Counted from the stretch's first letter, positions 18,401 through 27,566 are shown. The stretch: DNA of 64,000 nucleotides from Hymenobacter sp. BT559 (GCF_017571525.1 NZ_JAGETY010000006.1:62001-126000); one strand, 5' to 3'. Notes: a model not told the origin generated them from the sequence alone. Numbers and translations are program-made.

Positions 18401-20745
18401 AGAGCAATGACCCTAGCGGCCCGGTGCGCAGCTACGATTTCCAGATTGACTCGGTGGCTAGCTTCACCAGCCCAGCTTTGCAATCGAGCACTATTTCGGC
18501 GGGCGTAATCGCGGCCTGGACGCCACCTAAAGCCCTTACCGCGAAGGCTGACTCGACGGTGTGGTACTGGCGCGTGCGCTTCACCAACCCCGTGCCGCCC
18601 GAAGATGCCGACTGGCAGGTGAGCTCATTCCGCGTTATTTCGGGCGCCCTGGCCGGTGGTTGGTCGCAGAGCCACAATGGGCAGTTCAACCGCGACCAAT
18701 TGCAGGGCGTGGCCGTGGCTACCCCTAGCAACCGCTGGAGCTTTGCAGCCCAGCAGCAGTCCCTCATACTGCGTACGGCGGGCGGCGGTAGGCCCGGCAG
18801 CCCATACACCTTTCTGGTAAGTGGCTACGGCATCAACACGGGCAATACGGTAGCCAATGTAAGTAACTGCGGCTCTAAAGCGCCTAATTTGCTGCTGGCC
18901 GTTTTCGACCCGCGCACGCTCAAGCAAATCGCGGTGGCGGGCTCCTACTCGCTGTGTGGGCCTGCGGGGCAGCCGTTCTACTCATTCGCGGCCGACCCGA
19001 CCTCCAGTGCCGATACACTGGATAACCTGAATAATAGTGCCGCTCGCCGGGCTCAACTGCTCGACTTTCTGGGCAGGGTGCCCGATGGTGCCTACGTAGC
19101 TCTGGTGAGCGAAAACCGCCTGCGGTACGCCGACCCTAACGTAGCCGCTACTATGCGCCAAGTAGCCACCCTGCTCGGCAGCAAGCTGGTGACTACCTTC
19201 AAAAATGGTGACCCCTGGGCGCTAGTGGCACAAAAGAAAGCGAGTGGCAGTGTGCTAGTGGCCGAAGCCGGCCCCGATGTTAGCTCCGCTACCCCTTCTT
19301 ACCTGCAAAGCGTTACGCTGAATACCTCGCTCAGCGCGCCTAGCCAGGCAGGTACTATCACGAGCACGCTCATTGGCCCGGCTGTGAAGTGGCAGACGCT
19401 CTTCGACGTTATCAAACCCGAAACCCCCACGGCCAGCTATACGCTCTCGCTGGTAGGCATCGATGCCAGCAACAAAGCCACCGTGCTACAGCCCGACATC
19501 AAGGCGAAAAACGTGGACCTGACGGGCTACTCGGCCGCAACCTACCCCTATATGCAGCTGCAGCTAGCCCTGCGCGACTCCGTAAACCGGGTACCGCCGC
19601 AGCTCAAGGAGTGGTTTATTACCTATAAGGGCAAGCCCGAGGGCGTGGTGCGCCGCGACCTGGTGGCGGCCGCCGTCTACGATTCGGTGAGCCTCAAGGC
19701 GCAGGCTACCTCGGGCACTGGCTTTATCAAGTTCCCGGTTAAGTTCGACAACGTCTCGCAGGAGGCCTTCGCTAGCCGCCTCCAGACGCAGGTGCAGCTC
19801 ATAAATGCGGTTACTAACCTGCCGGTGAAAACCCTGCCGCTGCTCACGGCCACCCGCGACTTGCTGCCCGGCGACAGTGCCCTCACCGTGAATGTGAGCA
19901 TCGACATGCGTGGCTTATTTGGGAAGTACTACGTGCGGGTGGTGGTGAATCCTCAGCTACAGCCCGAGCTGTATTACTTTAATAATGAGCTGAGAACGGC
20001 CACATTCACCGTGCGCGACAACAATGTGCCGCCTACTCTTGATGTAGCCGTTGATGGCCGCCATATTCTGGATGGCGAGCTGGTGGCCCCGCGCCCCGTT
20101 ATCACCATTCAGCTCAAGGATGAGGACAGGCTACGCCTCATCACCGATGCCTCTTATTTCACGGTATTCCTGACCCGGCCCAACGGGCAGGTTGAGCCAG
20201 TGAACGTCAACGGGCCGCAGGTGCATTTCAGCGTCGATAATACCTTGGGCAGCCTAGCCAAGCTGGAGTACCAGCCGGGCCTGGGCACGCCGCTGCCCGA
20301 TGGCGTGTACACGCTCAGCGTGCAGGGCCGCGACGCGGCGGGCGCCATCGCGGGTACAGTCAACTATCAGGTGAAGTTTACGGTGGTCAATGCTTCGCAG
20401 ATTTCCAACGTGTACCCGTACCCGAACCCCGTCACGAGCAAGGCCAAGTTCGTGTTCACGGTGACGGGCGCCGAGCTGCCGCGCAACATGAAAATCCAGA
20501 TTATGACCCTGACGGGCCGCGTAGTGCGCGAGATTTTTATGAGCGAGCTAGGCCCCTTGCACATCGGCAACAACATCACCGACTACGCCTGGGATGGCAC
20601 CGACCAGTACGGCGACCGCCTAGCCAATGGCACCTACCTCTACCGCGTGGCTGTGGACGACCCGACCGGCGAGTTTAAGAAGTTTACCACCGCCGGCGAC
20701 CAGGCCTTCAAAAACGACTGGGGCAAGCTTGTGCTGCTGCGCTAG
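15454..20745 (+). CDS. porU2: PorU-like C25 cysteine peptidase/sortase, very large (PorU2-like)
   Basis: A 1763-residue secreted protein of the gingipain/C25 class. A signal peptide ends AHAQ at about residue 40; the ATG at 15454 supplies the arginines a signal peptide needs, unlike the internal ATGs at 15514 and 15517. The catalytic dyad is visible: H687 in YFGHGS and C721 in YNGCSAG. CARDB-like and Ig-like beta domains follow (DYRNKVDELDETNNKATL at about 935-952). The C-terminus carries a FlgD-like Ig/sorting domain (YPYPNP, then YAWDGTDQYGDRLANGTYLY). PorU of type IX secretion cleaves C-terminal signals and attaches cargo to lipopolysaccharide. This protein is well above the roughly 1100-1200 residues of classical PorU, so PorU2 or a C25 effector are the alternatives. 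Confidence 0.8.
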   Translation: MNEAYFAEWARVFCRLAGGRMMSLAWLVLLLGAVAPAHAQSGAYGNEWIVPGQPYYKVKVWRDGLYRLDYSYLSQLGAGAVAPAQLQVWRRGKEVAVYQGGNSATLDNSTFIEFYGQRNDAGLDKEFYKNIKDQANPFYSFYTDTAAYFVTWGARAGKRMAQPAAAGGTPHSWRLQSSLTQKVGNYAEGPTEQTYTFLPWIEAGEGFFQGFYYGPVQAPLDSALRAVSTAPGAPSPVLEAVVVGGFRDTNHKTAVKVVPPAGGTRSLGVLSYYGYDHAYGRYPLLASDISSSGMVTVGFDLAPQPPQTYVDVYRLSWWRVTAAQQNVWFSDRQQLFFQNDSLLTGPATYEVDNIPPTVSGFDIHDPWNVQRIVPATAATLGSTGRRYVFPSATSQQTRRLLLADEARPLVPPPARPVNFRTIDPAKPNFVIITHPKLMQAAGGVPNVALAYASYRASATGGGYDTLMVTAPQLYDQFHYGERFVIALRHFALWLAAKSPATQTKYLLLLGKGISPGSPVATAANPDYTFGLGGGFDASQSARIRGENGLDLVPISTRSSSDIFLSSDWPHDNNVPALPTGRVVASTAQEALDYLTKLKEYEAQINPNQLNPEPWHKNFVHLGGGHDPAEIATFGGYLDKYKRRAEHPLLGASVTTYLRVYDPANLYAEKNISSEVNAGLALITYFGHGSTTTFDINIGDIYDPLQNYNNAKKYPVMMYNGCSAGAAFFNAHTFATDWILAPNKGSIGIMAESGFSYADLLDQTQDLTYKLLLNDPVWFGRPIAEVRREVIRRLQPTSAFQPVPGNLRATEQLLCTIWQGDPALRMYAPAKPDFVASNAALSLSPIAPDVAVTGASSKFTLNIGVSNPARITRDSIEIRVTRMYPTGKIAPEVYVFNNHNGLKPFPQAFRRDTTYTITLNNPTSDFAGDNVFTVELDYRNKVDELDETNNKATLTYSFLKRGLTLLAPSEFAIVAGNKPRLVAQSNDPSGPVRSYDFQIDSVASFTSPALQSSTISAGVIAAWTPPKALTAKADSTVWYWRVRFTNPVPPEDADWQVSSFRVISGALAGGWSQSHNGQFNRDQLQGVAVATPSNRWSFAAQQQSLILRTAGGGRPGSPYTFLVSGYGINTGNTVANVSNCGSKAPNLLLAVFDPRTLKQIAVAGSYSLCGPAGQPFYSFAADPTSSADTLDNLNNSAARRAQLLDFLGRVPDGAYVALVSENRLRYADPNVAATMRQVATLLGSKLVTTFKNGDPWALVAQKKASGSVLVAEAGPDVSSATPSYLQSVTLNTSLSAPSQAGTITSTLIGPAVKWQTLFDVIKPETPTASYTLSLVGIDASNKATVLQPDIKAKNVDLTGYSAATYPYMQLQLALRDSVNRVPPQLKEWFITYKGKPEGVVRRDLVAAAVYDSVSLKAQATSGTGFIKFPVKFDNVSQEAFASRLQTQVQLINAVTNLPVKTLPLLTATRDLLPGDSALTVNVSIDMRGLFGKYYVRVVVNPQLQPELYYFNNELRTATFTVRDNNVPPTLDVAVDGRHILDGELVAPRPVITIQLKDEDRLRLITDASYFTVFLTRPNGQVEPVNVNGPQVHFSVDNTLGSLAKLEYQPGLGTPLPDGVYTLSVQGRDAAGAIAGTVNYQVKFTVVNASQISNVYPYPNPVTSKAKFVFTVTGAELPRNMKIQIMTLTGRVVREIFMSELGPLHIGNNITDYAWDGTDQYGDRLANGTYLYRVAVDDPTGEFKKFTTAGDQAFKNDWGKLVLLR

Positions 20746-20765
20746 CCACACCTATAAAACAACTA

Positions 20766-20800
20766 AAAAAGGTCGCCTGGCTGAGCCGGGCGACCTTTTT
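20766..20800. terminator. Bidirectional terminator between porU2 and folA
   Basis: AAAGGTCGCC.GGC / GCC.GGCGACCTTT form a stem with A and T runs on both flanks, lying between two convergent genes. Confidence 0.75.
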
Positions 20801-20815
20801 GCTTCTAGAAAGACC

Positions 20816-21313
20816 CTAGCGGCGGCGCAGCGTAACGAAGCTATAGGCTAGCGCATGCTGGGCATCGGGGGCGTGGCGCTCGCGGGTTTCCTCGCGCCAG
20901 TCGGTGGGCGGGAGAGCCGGAAAAAACGTGTCACCGTCGGGCACGGTGGTATGTACTTCGGTGAGGTACACTTGGTCGGTGGCCGCCAGGGCCTCGCGGT
21001 AGACTTCGCCACCGCCGATAATGCAGACTTCCTCGCCGCCCGGTTGCTGGGCCGCCAGTGCCAGCGCCTCCGGCAGTGAATGGGCTAGCAGCACGCCATC
21101 GGGGGCGGGCCAGGCTACCTGGCCCGTTACCACAATAGTGGTGCGGCCCGGCAGCACCCGGCCGATGCTTTCAAAAGTGCGCCGGCCCATCACGATGGGG
21201 TGGCCCAGCGTCAGTTTTTTAAAGTGCTGCAAGTCGGCGGGCAGGTGCCAGGGCAATTGGCCCTGGCGGCCGATTACGTTGTCTTCCGCAGCGGCTACAA
21301 TAATGGAAACCAT
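20816..21313 (-). CDS. folA: Dihydrofolate reductase
   Basis: A 165-residue cytoplasmic enzyme reducing dihydrofolate to tetrahydrofolate with NADPH. The seen motifs are IVAAAEDNVIG at 5-15, LPWHLPADLQHFK with the catalytic acid D27, VMGRRTFESIG, and IIGGGEVYREAL for the cofactor. The length is typical. It lies 41 bases downstream of fmt on the same strand; both depend on the folate pool, since Fmt uses 10-formyl-tetrahydrofolate. Confidence 0.95.
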   Translation of the reverse strand: MVSIIVAAAEDNVIGRQGQLPWHLPADLQHFKKLTLGHPIVMGRRTFESIGRVLPGRTTIVVTGQVAWPAPDGVLLAHSLPEALALAAQQPGGEEVCIIGGGEVYREALAATDQVYLTEVHTTVPDGDTFFPALPPTDWREETRERHAPDAQHALAYSFVTLRRR

Positions 21314-21354
21314 AAAATGAGGTTACGGGATGAGTACTGAAAAGGTCTGGCTTC

Positions 21355-22299
21355 TCACGGCTTACTCGGCAGCTCCAGCTTGGTGCCGCGCAAAAACTCT
21401 TCGGTGCTCATGCGCTTCTTGCCTTCAAGCTGCACTTCGAGCAGGGCTAGCTGGCCATCAGCAGTGCTTACGCTGAGCGATTTTCGACCGTCAGTGGCCC
21501 AGGTGCCGGGTGGGGCGGGCTCCGTAGAGGACAGTGCCTGAGCCCGAAATACTTTCAGCCCGCGCCCATCGGGCAGCGTGGTGTAGGCCGCCGGCGCCGG
21601 GCTCAGGCCACGTATTTGATTAATAAGTGCAGCGGCGGGGCGGGCAAAGTCGAGCCGGCCGGTCTCTTTAGTGAGCTTGGGGGCCGGGCGCAGGTCGGGG
21701 GTGCTGGGCTGCGGGGTGCTAGGGGCCGCCCCGGCCGCAATGGCCGCCACCGTGCGCCGGGCCAGCGCGGCGCCCGCCACTTTGAGCTTATCGTAGAGCG
21801 AGCCAAAGTCATCGCTAGGGTCGATGGCTAGTTTATCTTGCAGGATGAGGTCACCGGTATCAATCTCGTGGCGCAGAAAAAAGCTGCTCACGCCGGTTTC
21901 CTGGTCGCCGTGCATGAGGGCCCAGTTGATGGGCGCCGCGCCCCGGTACTGCGGCAGCAGCGAGGCATGAATGTTCACCGACCCTAGCCGGGGCATGTTC
22001 CACACCGCCTCGGGCAGCATCCGAAAGGCCACCACTACCTGCAAGTCGGCCGCGTAGCTTTTTAATGCTTCCTGAAAAGCCAGGTCTTTCAAATTGGTAG
22101 GCTGCAGCACGGGCAGGCCGTGCGCCAGGGCCGCCTGCTTCACGGCCGAGGCTTGCAGCTGCCGGCCGCGCCCGGCGGGCCGGTCGGGGCCAGTAATGAC
22201 GGCTACCACCTCGGCCTCGGGCATGGCGAGCAAGGTTTCGAGGGTGGGCACCGCAAAATCGGGGGTACCCATAAAGACGATGCGAAGAGGAGAAGGCAT
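21355..22299 (-). CDS. fmt: Methionyl-tRNA formyltransferase
   Basis: A 314-residue enzyme that formylates initiator Met-tRNA with 10-formyl-tetrahydrofolate. It opens IVFMGTPDFAVPTLE, and the catalytic residues N109, H111 and D147 are present in SVNIHASLLPQYRGAAPINW and HEIDTGD. A C-terminal OB-like tRNA-binding domain follows (PAAALINQIRGLSPAPAAYT). It is followed at once by folA. Confidence 0.96.
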   Translation of the reverse strand: MPSPLRIVFMGTPDFAVPTLETLLAMPEAEVVAVITGPDRPAGRGRQLQASAVKQAALAHGLPVLQPTNLKDLAFQEALKSYAADLQVVVAFRMLPEAVWNMPRLGSVNIHASLLPQYRGAAPINWALMHGDQETGVSSFFLRHEIDTGDLILQDKLAIDPSDDFGSLYDKLKVAGAALARRTVAAIAAGAAPSTPQPSTPDLRPAPKLTKETGRLDFARPAAALINQIRGLSPAPAAYTTLPDGRGLKVFRAQALSSTEPAPPGTWATDGRKSLSVSTADGQLALLEVQLEGKKRMSTEEFLRGTKLELPSKP

Positions 22300-22324
22300 G
22301 AAATCAGTACTTTAATAATCAGCT

Positions 22325-22409
22325 GTCATACTGACGAAGGAAGCATCTGCTTGCCGAAGAACGGCCCTATTCGGGCATAAGAAGTTGGTTCCTTCGTCAG
22401 CTTGATGAC
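22325..22409. repeat. REP-like palindrome
   Basis: GTCAT..CTGACGAAGGAA (22331-22342) pairs with TTCCTTCGTCAG..ATGAC (22389-22400), around an inner segment that can also fold. It lies in the 119-base gap between fmt and the NamZ gene. The layout resembles repetitive extragenic palindromes; copy number elsewhere is unknown. Confidence 0.5.
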
Positions 22410-22418
22410 TAGGGGTGG

Positions 22419-23618
22419 TTACCGCTCCGGATACAGCAAGTATTTCTTACGAAGTTGTTTGAACTTGCTCAACCCCGGCTCCCAGCTAGCCCGGATGCTG
22501 GCCTCAGAGCGACCAGCCACTACCTGGGCCCGTAGCGAGTCAGTGCCTGATAGCTGCTCGAAGTATTTGGTGAAAAAGTGCTCTTTGTCGGTGCTCTGGC
22601 GGTAAAAATCAAGCAAGTAGCTCACGGTAAAAAACTGCGCCGGCTCGCCCACGGCGGGCTGGTGTAGGTCGAGGCCGTAGCAGCGTTGGCCATTGAGCGG
22701 CGGCGTGGGCGAGCCCGCGTTGGGGCGAGGCGTAAACTGGTAGGGGCGCGTGCTGGGCTGGCTAGGGCTTCCTATCACTTCAAACGGCCGGTCGGTGCCG
22801 CGCCCCACGCTCACGTTGGTGCCCTCAAACAGACAAATGCTAGGGTAGAGGGCCACGGCTCGCGCCGTGGGTAGGTTGGGGGAGGGGCGCACCGGCAGTG
22901 CGTAGGGGGTGGCGTGGGTGTAGCCGCCTGCCAGGGGCACCACGTGCAGGCGGCAGGCCTTGCCCCCAGTCAGCCATTTTTCGCCATTAATCATGTTGGC
23001 CAATTCGCCTACGGTGAGGCCGTGGCAAATGGGCAGCGGGTCGAGGCCCACAAACGAGCGGTGCTTGGGGTCGAGCACTGGGCCATCGACCAGGGTGCCA
23101 TTCGGGTTGGGCCGGTCGAGCACCACCACAGTTTTGCCCTGCTCGGCGGCGGCCTCCATTATATAGTGCAGCGTGCTGATGAAGGTGTAGAAGCGCGTGC
23201 CCACATCCTGAATATCAAAAACCAGCACGTCTACGTCGGCCAGCATCTCGGGCGTGGGCTTTTTGGTTTTGCCATACACCGAGCGCACGGGCACGCCGGT
23301 GCGGGCATCGCGCCCATCGGTGATGGTGGCGCCATCGGCCGCCTCGCCCCGAAAGCCATGCTCAGGGGCGAAAATGGCCGTCAGGTTCACGTGCAAGGCT
23401 TTCAGCGTATCGACTAAATAAGTGGGGCCTAGCCGCGAAGTCTGGTTCACGACCAGCCCCACGCGCTTGCCCTGGAGCAGGGGCAGGTAGCGCGGCAATT
23501 GGGCGGCGCCCATCACGGGCGTCGGCTGGGCGGCAGGCGCTGCGGCCTGGCTAGTGGCTGGCTTGTCGGGGGCCGAGCAGGCTAGCAGCCCGCTGGCCAT
23601 AATAATCCACTTCATCAT
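22419..23618 (-). CDS. NamZ-type exo-beta-N-acetylmuramidase lipoprotein (DUF1343)
   Basis: A 399-residue DUF1343 protein. The start MMKWIIMASGLLAC has a lipobox with the lipidated cysteine at C14, so it should be a periplasm-facing lipoprotein. Conserved blocks are RVGLVVNQTS, IFAPEHGFRGEA, VDVLVFDIQDVGTRFYTF and SVGRGTDRPFEVIGSP. Characterised NamZ enzymes cleave N-acetylmuramic acid from the non-reducing end of peptidoglycan fragments for recycling. The frame extends to 23885, but that part is antisense to the permease gene. A TACTTTTG -7 box only a few bases before the ATG implies little or no 5' leader. Confidence 0.85.
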   Translation of the reverse strand: MMKWIIMASGLLACSAPDKPATSQAAAPAAQPTPVMGAAQLPRYLPLLQGKRVGLVVNQTSRLGPTYLVDTLKALHVNLTAIFAPEHGFRGEAADGATITDGRDARTGVPVRSVYGKTKKPTPEMLADVDVLVFDIQDVGTRFYTFISTLHYIMEAAAEQGKTVVVLDRPNPNGTLVDGPVLDPKHRSFVGLDPLPICHGLTVGELANMINGEKWLTGGKACRLHVVPLAGGYTHATPYALPVRPSPNLPTARAVALYPSICLFEGTNVSVGRGTDRPFEVIGSPSQPSTRPYQFTPRPNAGSPTPPLNGQRCYGLDLHQPAVGEPAQFFTVSYLLDFYRQSTDKEHFFTKYFEQLSGTDSLRAQVVAGRSEASIRASWEPGLSKFKQLRKKYLLYPER

Positions 23619-23622
23619 AGCC

Positions 23623-23630
23623 CAAAAGTA
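23623..23630 (-). promoter_or_regulatory. -7 element of the NamZ gene, very close to the start codon
   Basis: On the minus strand TACTTTTG, a full TAnnTTTG match, is followed by only four bases before ATGATG. Transcription would start at or next to the start codon. Confidence 0.5.
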
Positions 23631-23699
23631 GCCTGCTGCGTAAGAAGCGCGCTGCTGCCCCGGCCCCAACCCCCGGCGAGGCGTAGCTTTACGGCACTT

Positions 23700-24914
23700 G
23701 TGAATATCGCCCGCTACATATCGCGCCGCATGGACGGAGCCGACTCCGGCTCCTTCACCCACTCCGTGACGCGCATTGCCACGGTCAGCATTGCGCTGGG
23801 CATTGCCGTGATGATAGTGTCGTTCTCGATTCTGCACGGCTTCCGCGAGCAGATTCAGAATAAGATATTCTCCTTTGGGGCCCACTTGCAGCTCTCGCGC
23901 TACGACACCAACAACTCGCTCGAAGTAGCGCCCATTTCCGAGCCCGAGCTGCGCCGCCAGCTGGCCCGCTACCCGCAGGTGACCTCGGTGCAGCCCTTCG
24001 CCCGCAAAACGGCCATCATCAAAACCACCGACGAAGTGCTGGGCGTGGTGCTAAAAGGCGTGTCGGAAAAGCACGACCTCAGCTCGATGCGCCAGAATAT
24101 GGTGGCGGGCAAGTTTATCAGCTTTACCGACACGGCGGCCAGCAACGACATCGTTATCTCGCGCAAAATCGCCGACAAGCTGCGCCTGCAAGTGGGCAGC
24201 CCGGCGCTGTTTTACTTCATTCAGCAGCCGCCGCGCATTCGAAAGTTTCGGGTGGCCGGTATTTACCAGACCGGCCTCGATGAGTTTGACGAGGTGTACG
24301 TGCTCGGCGACTTGCGCCAGATTCAGGAGCTGAATGCCTGGCCCGACTCCCTGGTAGGCGGCCTCGAAGTGCGCCTGCGCGACTTTTCGCGCCTCGACCA
24401 CACCTTTGACCAGTTCTATGAGCAGTTGCCCTACGAGGTGCGCATCGAAAAAATTACTGACCAATATGCTCAGCTTTTCGACTGGCTCCAGCTGCTCAAC
24501 CGCAACGTTATTATCTTCCTCATTCTGATAATTTTCGTAGCTACCTTCAACATGGTCGCTACCATCTTTATCATGATTCTGGAGCGCACCAAGATGATAG
24601 GCATCCTCAAGGCGGTGGGTGCTACCGATAATCAGATACGGAGCATGTTCTTCTTCCGGGGGCTATCCATTACGGTGAAGGGGCTAGTGATTGGCAATTT
24701 TATTGCCTTGGGATTCTGTGCGTTACAGTATTACTTCCGCATTATCCCCCTCGACCCCGAAAACTACTACATGGACCGGGTACCCGTGGCCTGGGACCCC
24801 CTCGTGATGGTGCTGCTCAACGTGGCTACGCTAGGGGCTTCGGTGCTGTCGGTGCTCGTGCCGACCTACATGATTGCCCGCATCAAGCCCATGGTAGCCA
24901 TTCGGTTTGATTGA
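23700..24914 (+). CDS. FtsX/LolE-type ABC transporter permease
   Basis: A 404-residue inner-membrane protein. One N-terminal helix (VTRIATVSIALGIAVMIVS) is followed by a periplasmic MacB-like domain of about 220 residues. Three helices close the protein, with the FtsX motif VATIFIMILERTKMIGILKAVGA between the first two and ending MVAIRFD. This layout is that of LolC/LolE, which pull lipoproteins out of the inner membrane, and of related MacB permeases. No ATPase gene is next to it, so its partner is encoded elsewhere. It starts at a GTG, 81 bases from the divergent NamZ gene. Confidence 0.85.
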   Translation: MNIARYISRRMDGADSGSFTHSVTRIATVSIALGIAVMIVSFSILHGFREQIQNKIFSFGAHLQLSRYDTNNSLEVAPISEPELRRQLARYPQVTSVQPFARKTAIIKTTDEVLGVVLKGVSEKHDLSSMRQNMVAGKFISFTDTAASNDIVISRKIADKLRLQVGSPALFYFIQQPPRIRKFRVAGIYQTGLDEFDEVYVLGDLRQIQELNAWPDSLVGGLEVRLRDFSRLDHTFDQFYEQLPYEVRIEKITDQYAQLFDWLQLLNRNVIIFLILIIFVATFNMVATIFIMILERTKMIGILKAVGATDNQIRSMFFFRGLSITVKGLVIGNFIALGFCALQYYFRIIPLDPENYYMDRVPVAWDPLVMVLLNVATLGASVLSVLVPTYMIARIKPMVAIRFD

Positions 24915-25109
24915 GGCACTGGTGCTGGCCAGCTGGCCAACTAGCGGGCGCTGCGCGGCAAAAGCCCGGCGTTGAGCGACAAAAATGGGCGGGTTTGGCG
25001 AACAAGATGTAATTTAGCCGGGCCAAATGGGCTAGTCAAAAATAAAAGCCGGGTGCAACCTGTTTACTGCTCGGTACGCTCTCTTGGGTACAATAACATT
25101 TCTTTTTTC

Positions 25110-26189
25110 ATGAAAAATTTTCCTCGGCTAGCCGGCCGTATGCTGGCTCTGCTGCTGGTGCTGGGTGGCCTCGGGCTAAGCAGCTGCCACAAAGACGACA
25201 CCACTACCGTGTATGGCAACTGGCAGAAGGGTAACTCTTTTCCTGGCACTGCGCGCAGCAACGCCGTCAGCTTCGTTGTAAATGGCATCGCATATGTAGG
25301 GACGGGCATCGATGCGAATAGCGTTAAATACAGCGACTTCTACTCGTTTAATCCTGCCACTGGCAGCTGGCTGCGCCTCACGCCCTTCCCCGGCGTAGCA
25401 CGCTACAATGCCACGGCCTTCTCGGTGGGTAGTTTTGGCTACGTGGGCACCGGCTACGATGGCACGAATTACCTAAAGGATATGTGGAAGTTTGACCCTA
25501 GCCAGAACACGGCCACAACCACGACGGTTGGCACTACCGTAACGACGACTACTACCGCTGGCAAGTGGACGCAGATTGCCGACCTGCCCGCTAACCCCGG
25601 CACGACGGGCCGCTACGGCGCCGTAGCTGGCAGCGCCGGCAACTTTGGCTACGTGGGCTGCGGCTTCGACGGCAACAACGAGAAGGACTTCTATAAGTAT
25701 GACCCTTCGAAAGACTCTTGGAGCACGTTTGCGGGCTTCCCCGGCGACAAGCGCACCAACGCCGTGTCCTTCACCATTAACAACGTAATGTATGTAGGCA
25801 CGGGCATCAACAATGGCCAGTACGTGACCGACTTCTACGCCTATGACCCCGCGAAGGACGCTTGGACGGCGAAGAACCAACTGGCTAACATCAGCAACTC
25901 GACGGCCTCGTACGACTATAGCAAGGTGGCCCGCTCGCAGGCCGTTGCCTTCACAGTTGGCAACTTTGGCTACGTAGTCACCGGCAATAACGGGGCTGTA
26001 GCAACCTCCTGCTACCAGTATGACCCCGCGCAGGATATCTGGACCGCTATGAACCCCTTCCTTGGCGCGGGCCGCAACAGCGCCGTTGGGTTTGGCATTG
26101 GCAACTTTGGGTACGTGGGTACTGGCTACTCGGGCAGCACCCGCTTCGACGACTTCTGGACGTTTGACCCCAATGTCACGCAGCAATAA
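25110..26189 (+). CDS. Kelch-repeat lipoprotein
   Basis: A 359-residue secreted lipoprotein. The signal peptide ends LGLSSC, giving a lipidated cysteine at about residue 24. Six or so kelch-type repeats follow, each with a FGYVGTGYDG-like turn and a DFYxYDPxKDxW strand; together they should form a beta-propeller. A threonine-rich loop (TTTVGTTVTTTTTAGKW) interrupts two blades. The role is unknown; partners may include the DUF4270 protein, whose start codon overlaps this gene's end by 17 bases. The frame opens at 24972, but the ATG at 25110 starts the signal peptide. Confidence 0.8.
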   Translation: MKNFPRLAGRMLALLLVLGGLGLSSCHKDDTTTVYGNWQKGNSFPGTARSNAVSFVVNGIAYVGTGIDANSVKYSDFYSFNPATGSWLRLTPFPGVARYNATAFSVGSFGYVGTGYDGTNYLKDMWKFDPSQNTATTTTVGTTVTTTTTAGKWTQIADLPANPGTTGRYGAVAGSAGNFGYVGCGFDGNNEKDFYKYDPSKDSWSTFAGFPGDKRTNAVSFTINNVMYVGTGINNGQYVTDFYAYDPAKDAWTAKNQLANISNSTASYDYSKVARSQAVAFTVGNFGYVVTGNNGAVATSCYQYDPAQDIWTAMNPFLGAGRNSAVGFGIGNFGYVGTGYSGSTRFDDFWTFDPNVTQQ

Positions 26190-27531
26190 GCCTCATCTGG
26201 CCCTGGCCGTCTGGGGCCGGCTGCTGGCTATGCTGGGCCTGGTGGCACTGGCCGCCAGCTGCACCAATACCGCGAGCGACATTGGCGTCGGCCTGCCCGA
26301 CGCCAATGTTGACACCGGAGCATTCCTGGTTGATACCCTGACGGTGCGCTCCTCGACGGTGCTGCGCGACTCGGTGCCCAGCTCCAACTCGAACTACCTC
26401 TTCGTGGGCCAGTATACCGACCCACTGCTGGGCAAGCTCACGGCACGCAGCGCGTTTCGGCTAGGGCTGACGGAACTCTTTACGCCCGACCCCACCGCCG
26501 TATTCGACTCCATCACGCTCGTGCTGAAGCCGGACAATTACCGCTACGGCGATACGACCAAAACGCAGGCGCTGGTAGAAGTACACCGGCTTAATACGGG
26601 TATCTCCTTTACGAAATACTCGTATACGTCGCCCAAGCTGACAACCATGGATTATGATTCAGTGAACTTGCTGAATTATAGCCCCGTGCTTAAAATCAAT
26701 ACGGCTCCCCGCGGCCGGGCGCGACCCAATATTACGACGCTGCGCCTGCCGCTGGACCCAGCTTTTGGTCAAGCGTTGCTGGCGAAGGGAAAGGCTGGCC
26801 AGCTGAGCACCCAGGATGACTTGGATGCTTACCTGCCGGGCTTGGTTATTACGCCGGCTGCCAACGATGAAGGCGCTCTTATTCGCCTGAGCGCAACTTC
26901 TGCCGATGCGGTGATGCACTTGTATTCGCACGTGCCGACCGACCCTACCACGGTCATTACCACCAACTTCTCGCTAGCTACCGGCTCCCGGCACTTCTTC
27001 CAGTTTCGCGTCAATCGCAATCTGGCGGGCGTGCCTAACCTCCCGCGCAAGTCCTTGGAGAGCGTGCCGTCGGCCCTTACCGGCGAGCGTACTATTATCG
27101 AAGGCGCGCTAGGCCTGCAAACCCGCTTGGAGTTTCCGTACCTGAAAGACCTGCGGCAGTTTGGCAACAACCTGACCATTACGAATGCGCAGATTACGGC
27201 CTCGGTGCCTACCAGTACACTAACGCCGTTCGTGCCGGCGCCGCCCGCGCTCAGCATTTACTACACCGATGCAAACAATCACCCGCTCGCGCTTTATCAG
27301 CCGAACATCACGTACAACACGAGTATCTCGACGCTGACGAGTATTGAGCAGGGCACGTACAACTGGTCGATGACCTCTTACATTCGAGCCGTGCTGGCCA
27401 ATACTATTCCCAATAACGGTCTGCTGTTGGCATCGGCTACGCCCGATGTACCCAGCCGGGTATTTATCGGAAGCACCCGCAATACACAGAACAAGCTATC
27501 ATTCCGCGTATACCTTATTCGGGTGCAATAG
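26173..27531 (+). CDS. DUF4270 family lipoprotein
   Basis: A 452-residue protein with a signal peptide and lipobox (LVALAASC, Cys at about residue 30) followed by SDIGVGLPDANVDTGAF, typical of DUF4270. The family is confined largely to Bacteroidota and its function is unknown; the beta-rich body suggests a surface or periplasmic fold. The ATG at 26173 lies inside the last codons of the kelch gene, so the two should be translationally coupled. Confidence 0.8.
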   Translation: MSRSNKPHLALAVWGRLLAMLGLVALAASCTNTASDIGVGLPDANVDTGAFLVDTLTVRSSTVLRDSVPSSNSNYLFVGQYTDPLLGKLTARSAFRLGLTELFTPDPTAVFDSITLVLKPDNYRYGDTTKTQALVEVHRLNTGISFTKYSYTSPKLTTMDYDSVNLLNYSPVLKINTAPRGRARPNITTLRLPLDPAFGQALLAKGKAGQLSTQDDLDAYLPGLVITPAANDEGALIRLSATSADAVMHLYSHVPTDPTTVITTNFSLATGSRHFFQFRVNRNLAGVPNLPRKSLESVPSALTGERTIIEGALGLQTRLEFPYLKDLRQFGNNLTITNAQITASVPTSTLTPFVPAPPALSIYYTDANNHPLALYQPNITYNTSISTLTSIEQGTYNWSMTSYIRAVLANTIPNNGLLLASATPDVPSRVFIGSTRNTQNKLSFRVYLIRVQ

Positions 27532-27566
27532 CCTAGCAAAGGTAGAAACAGCCCACAGGTACCCTT

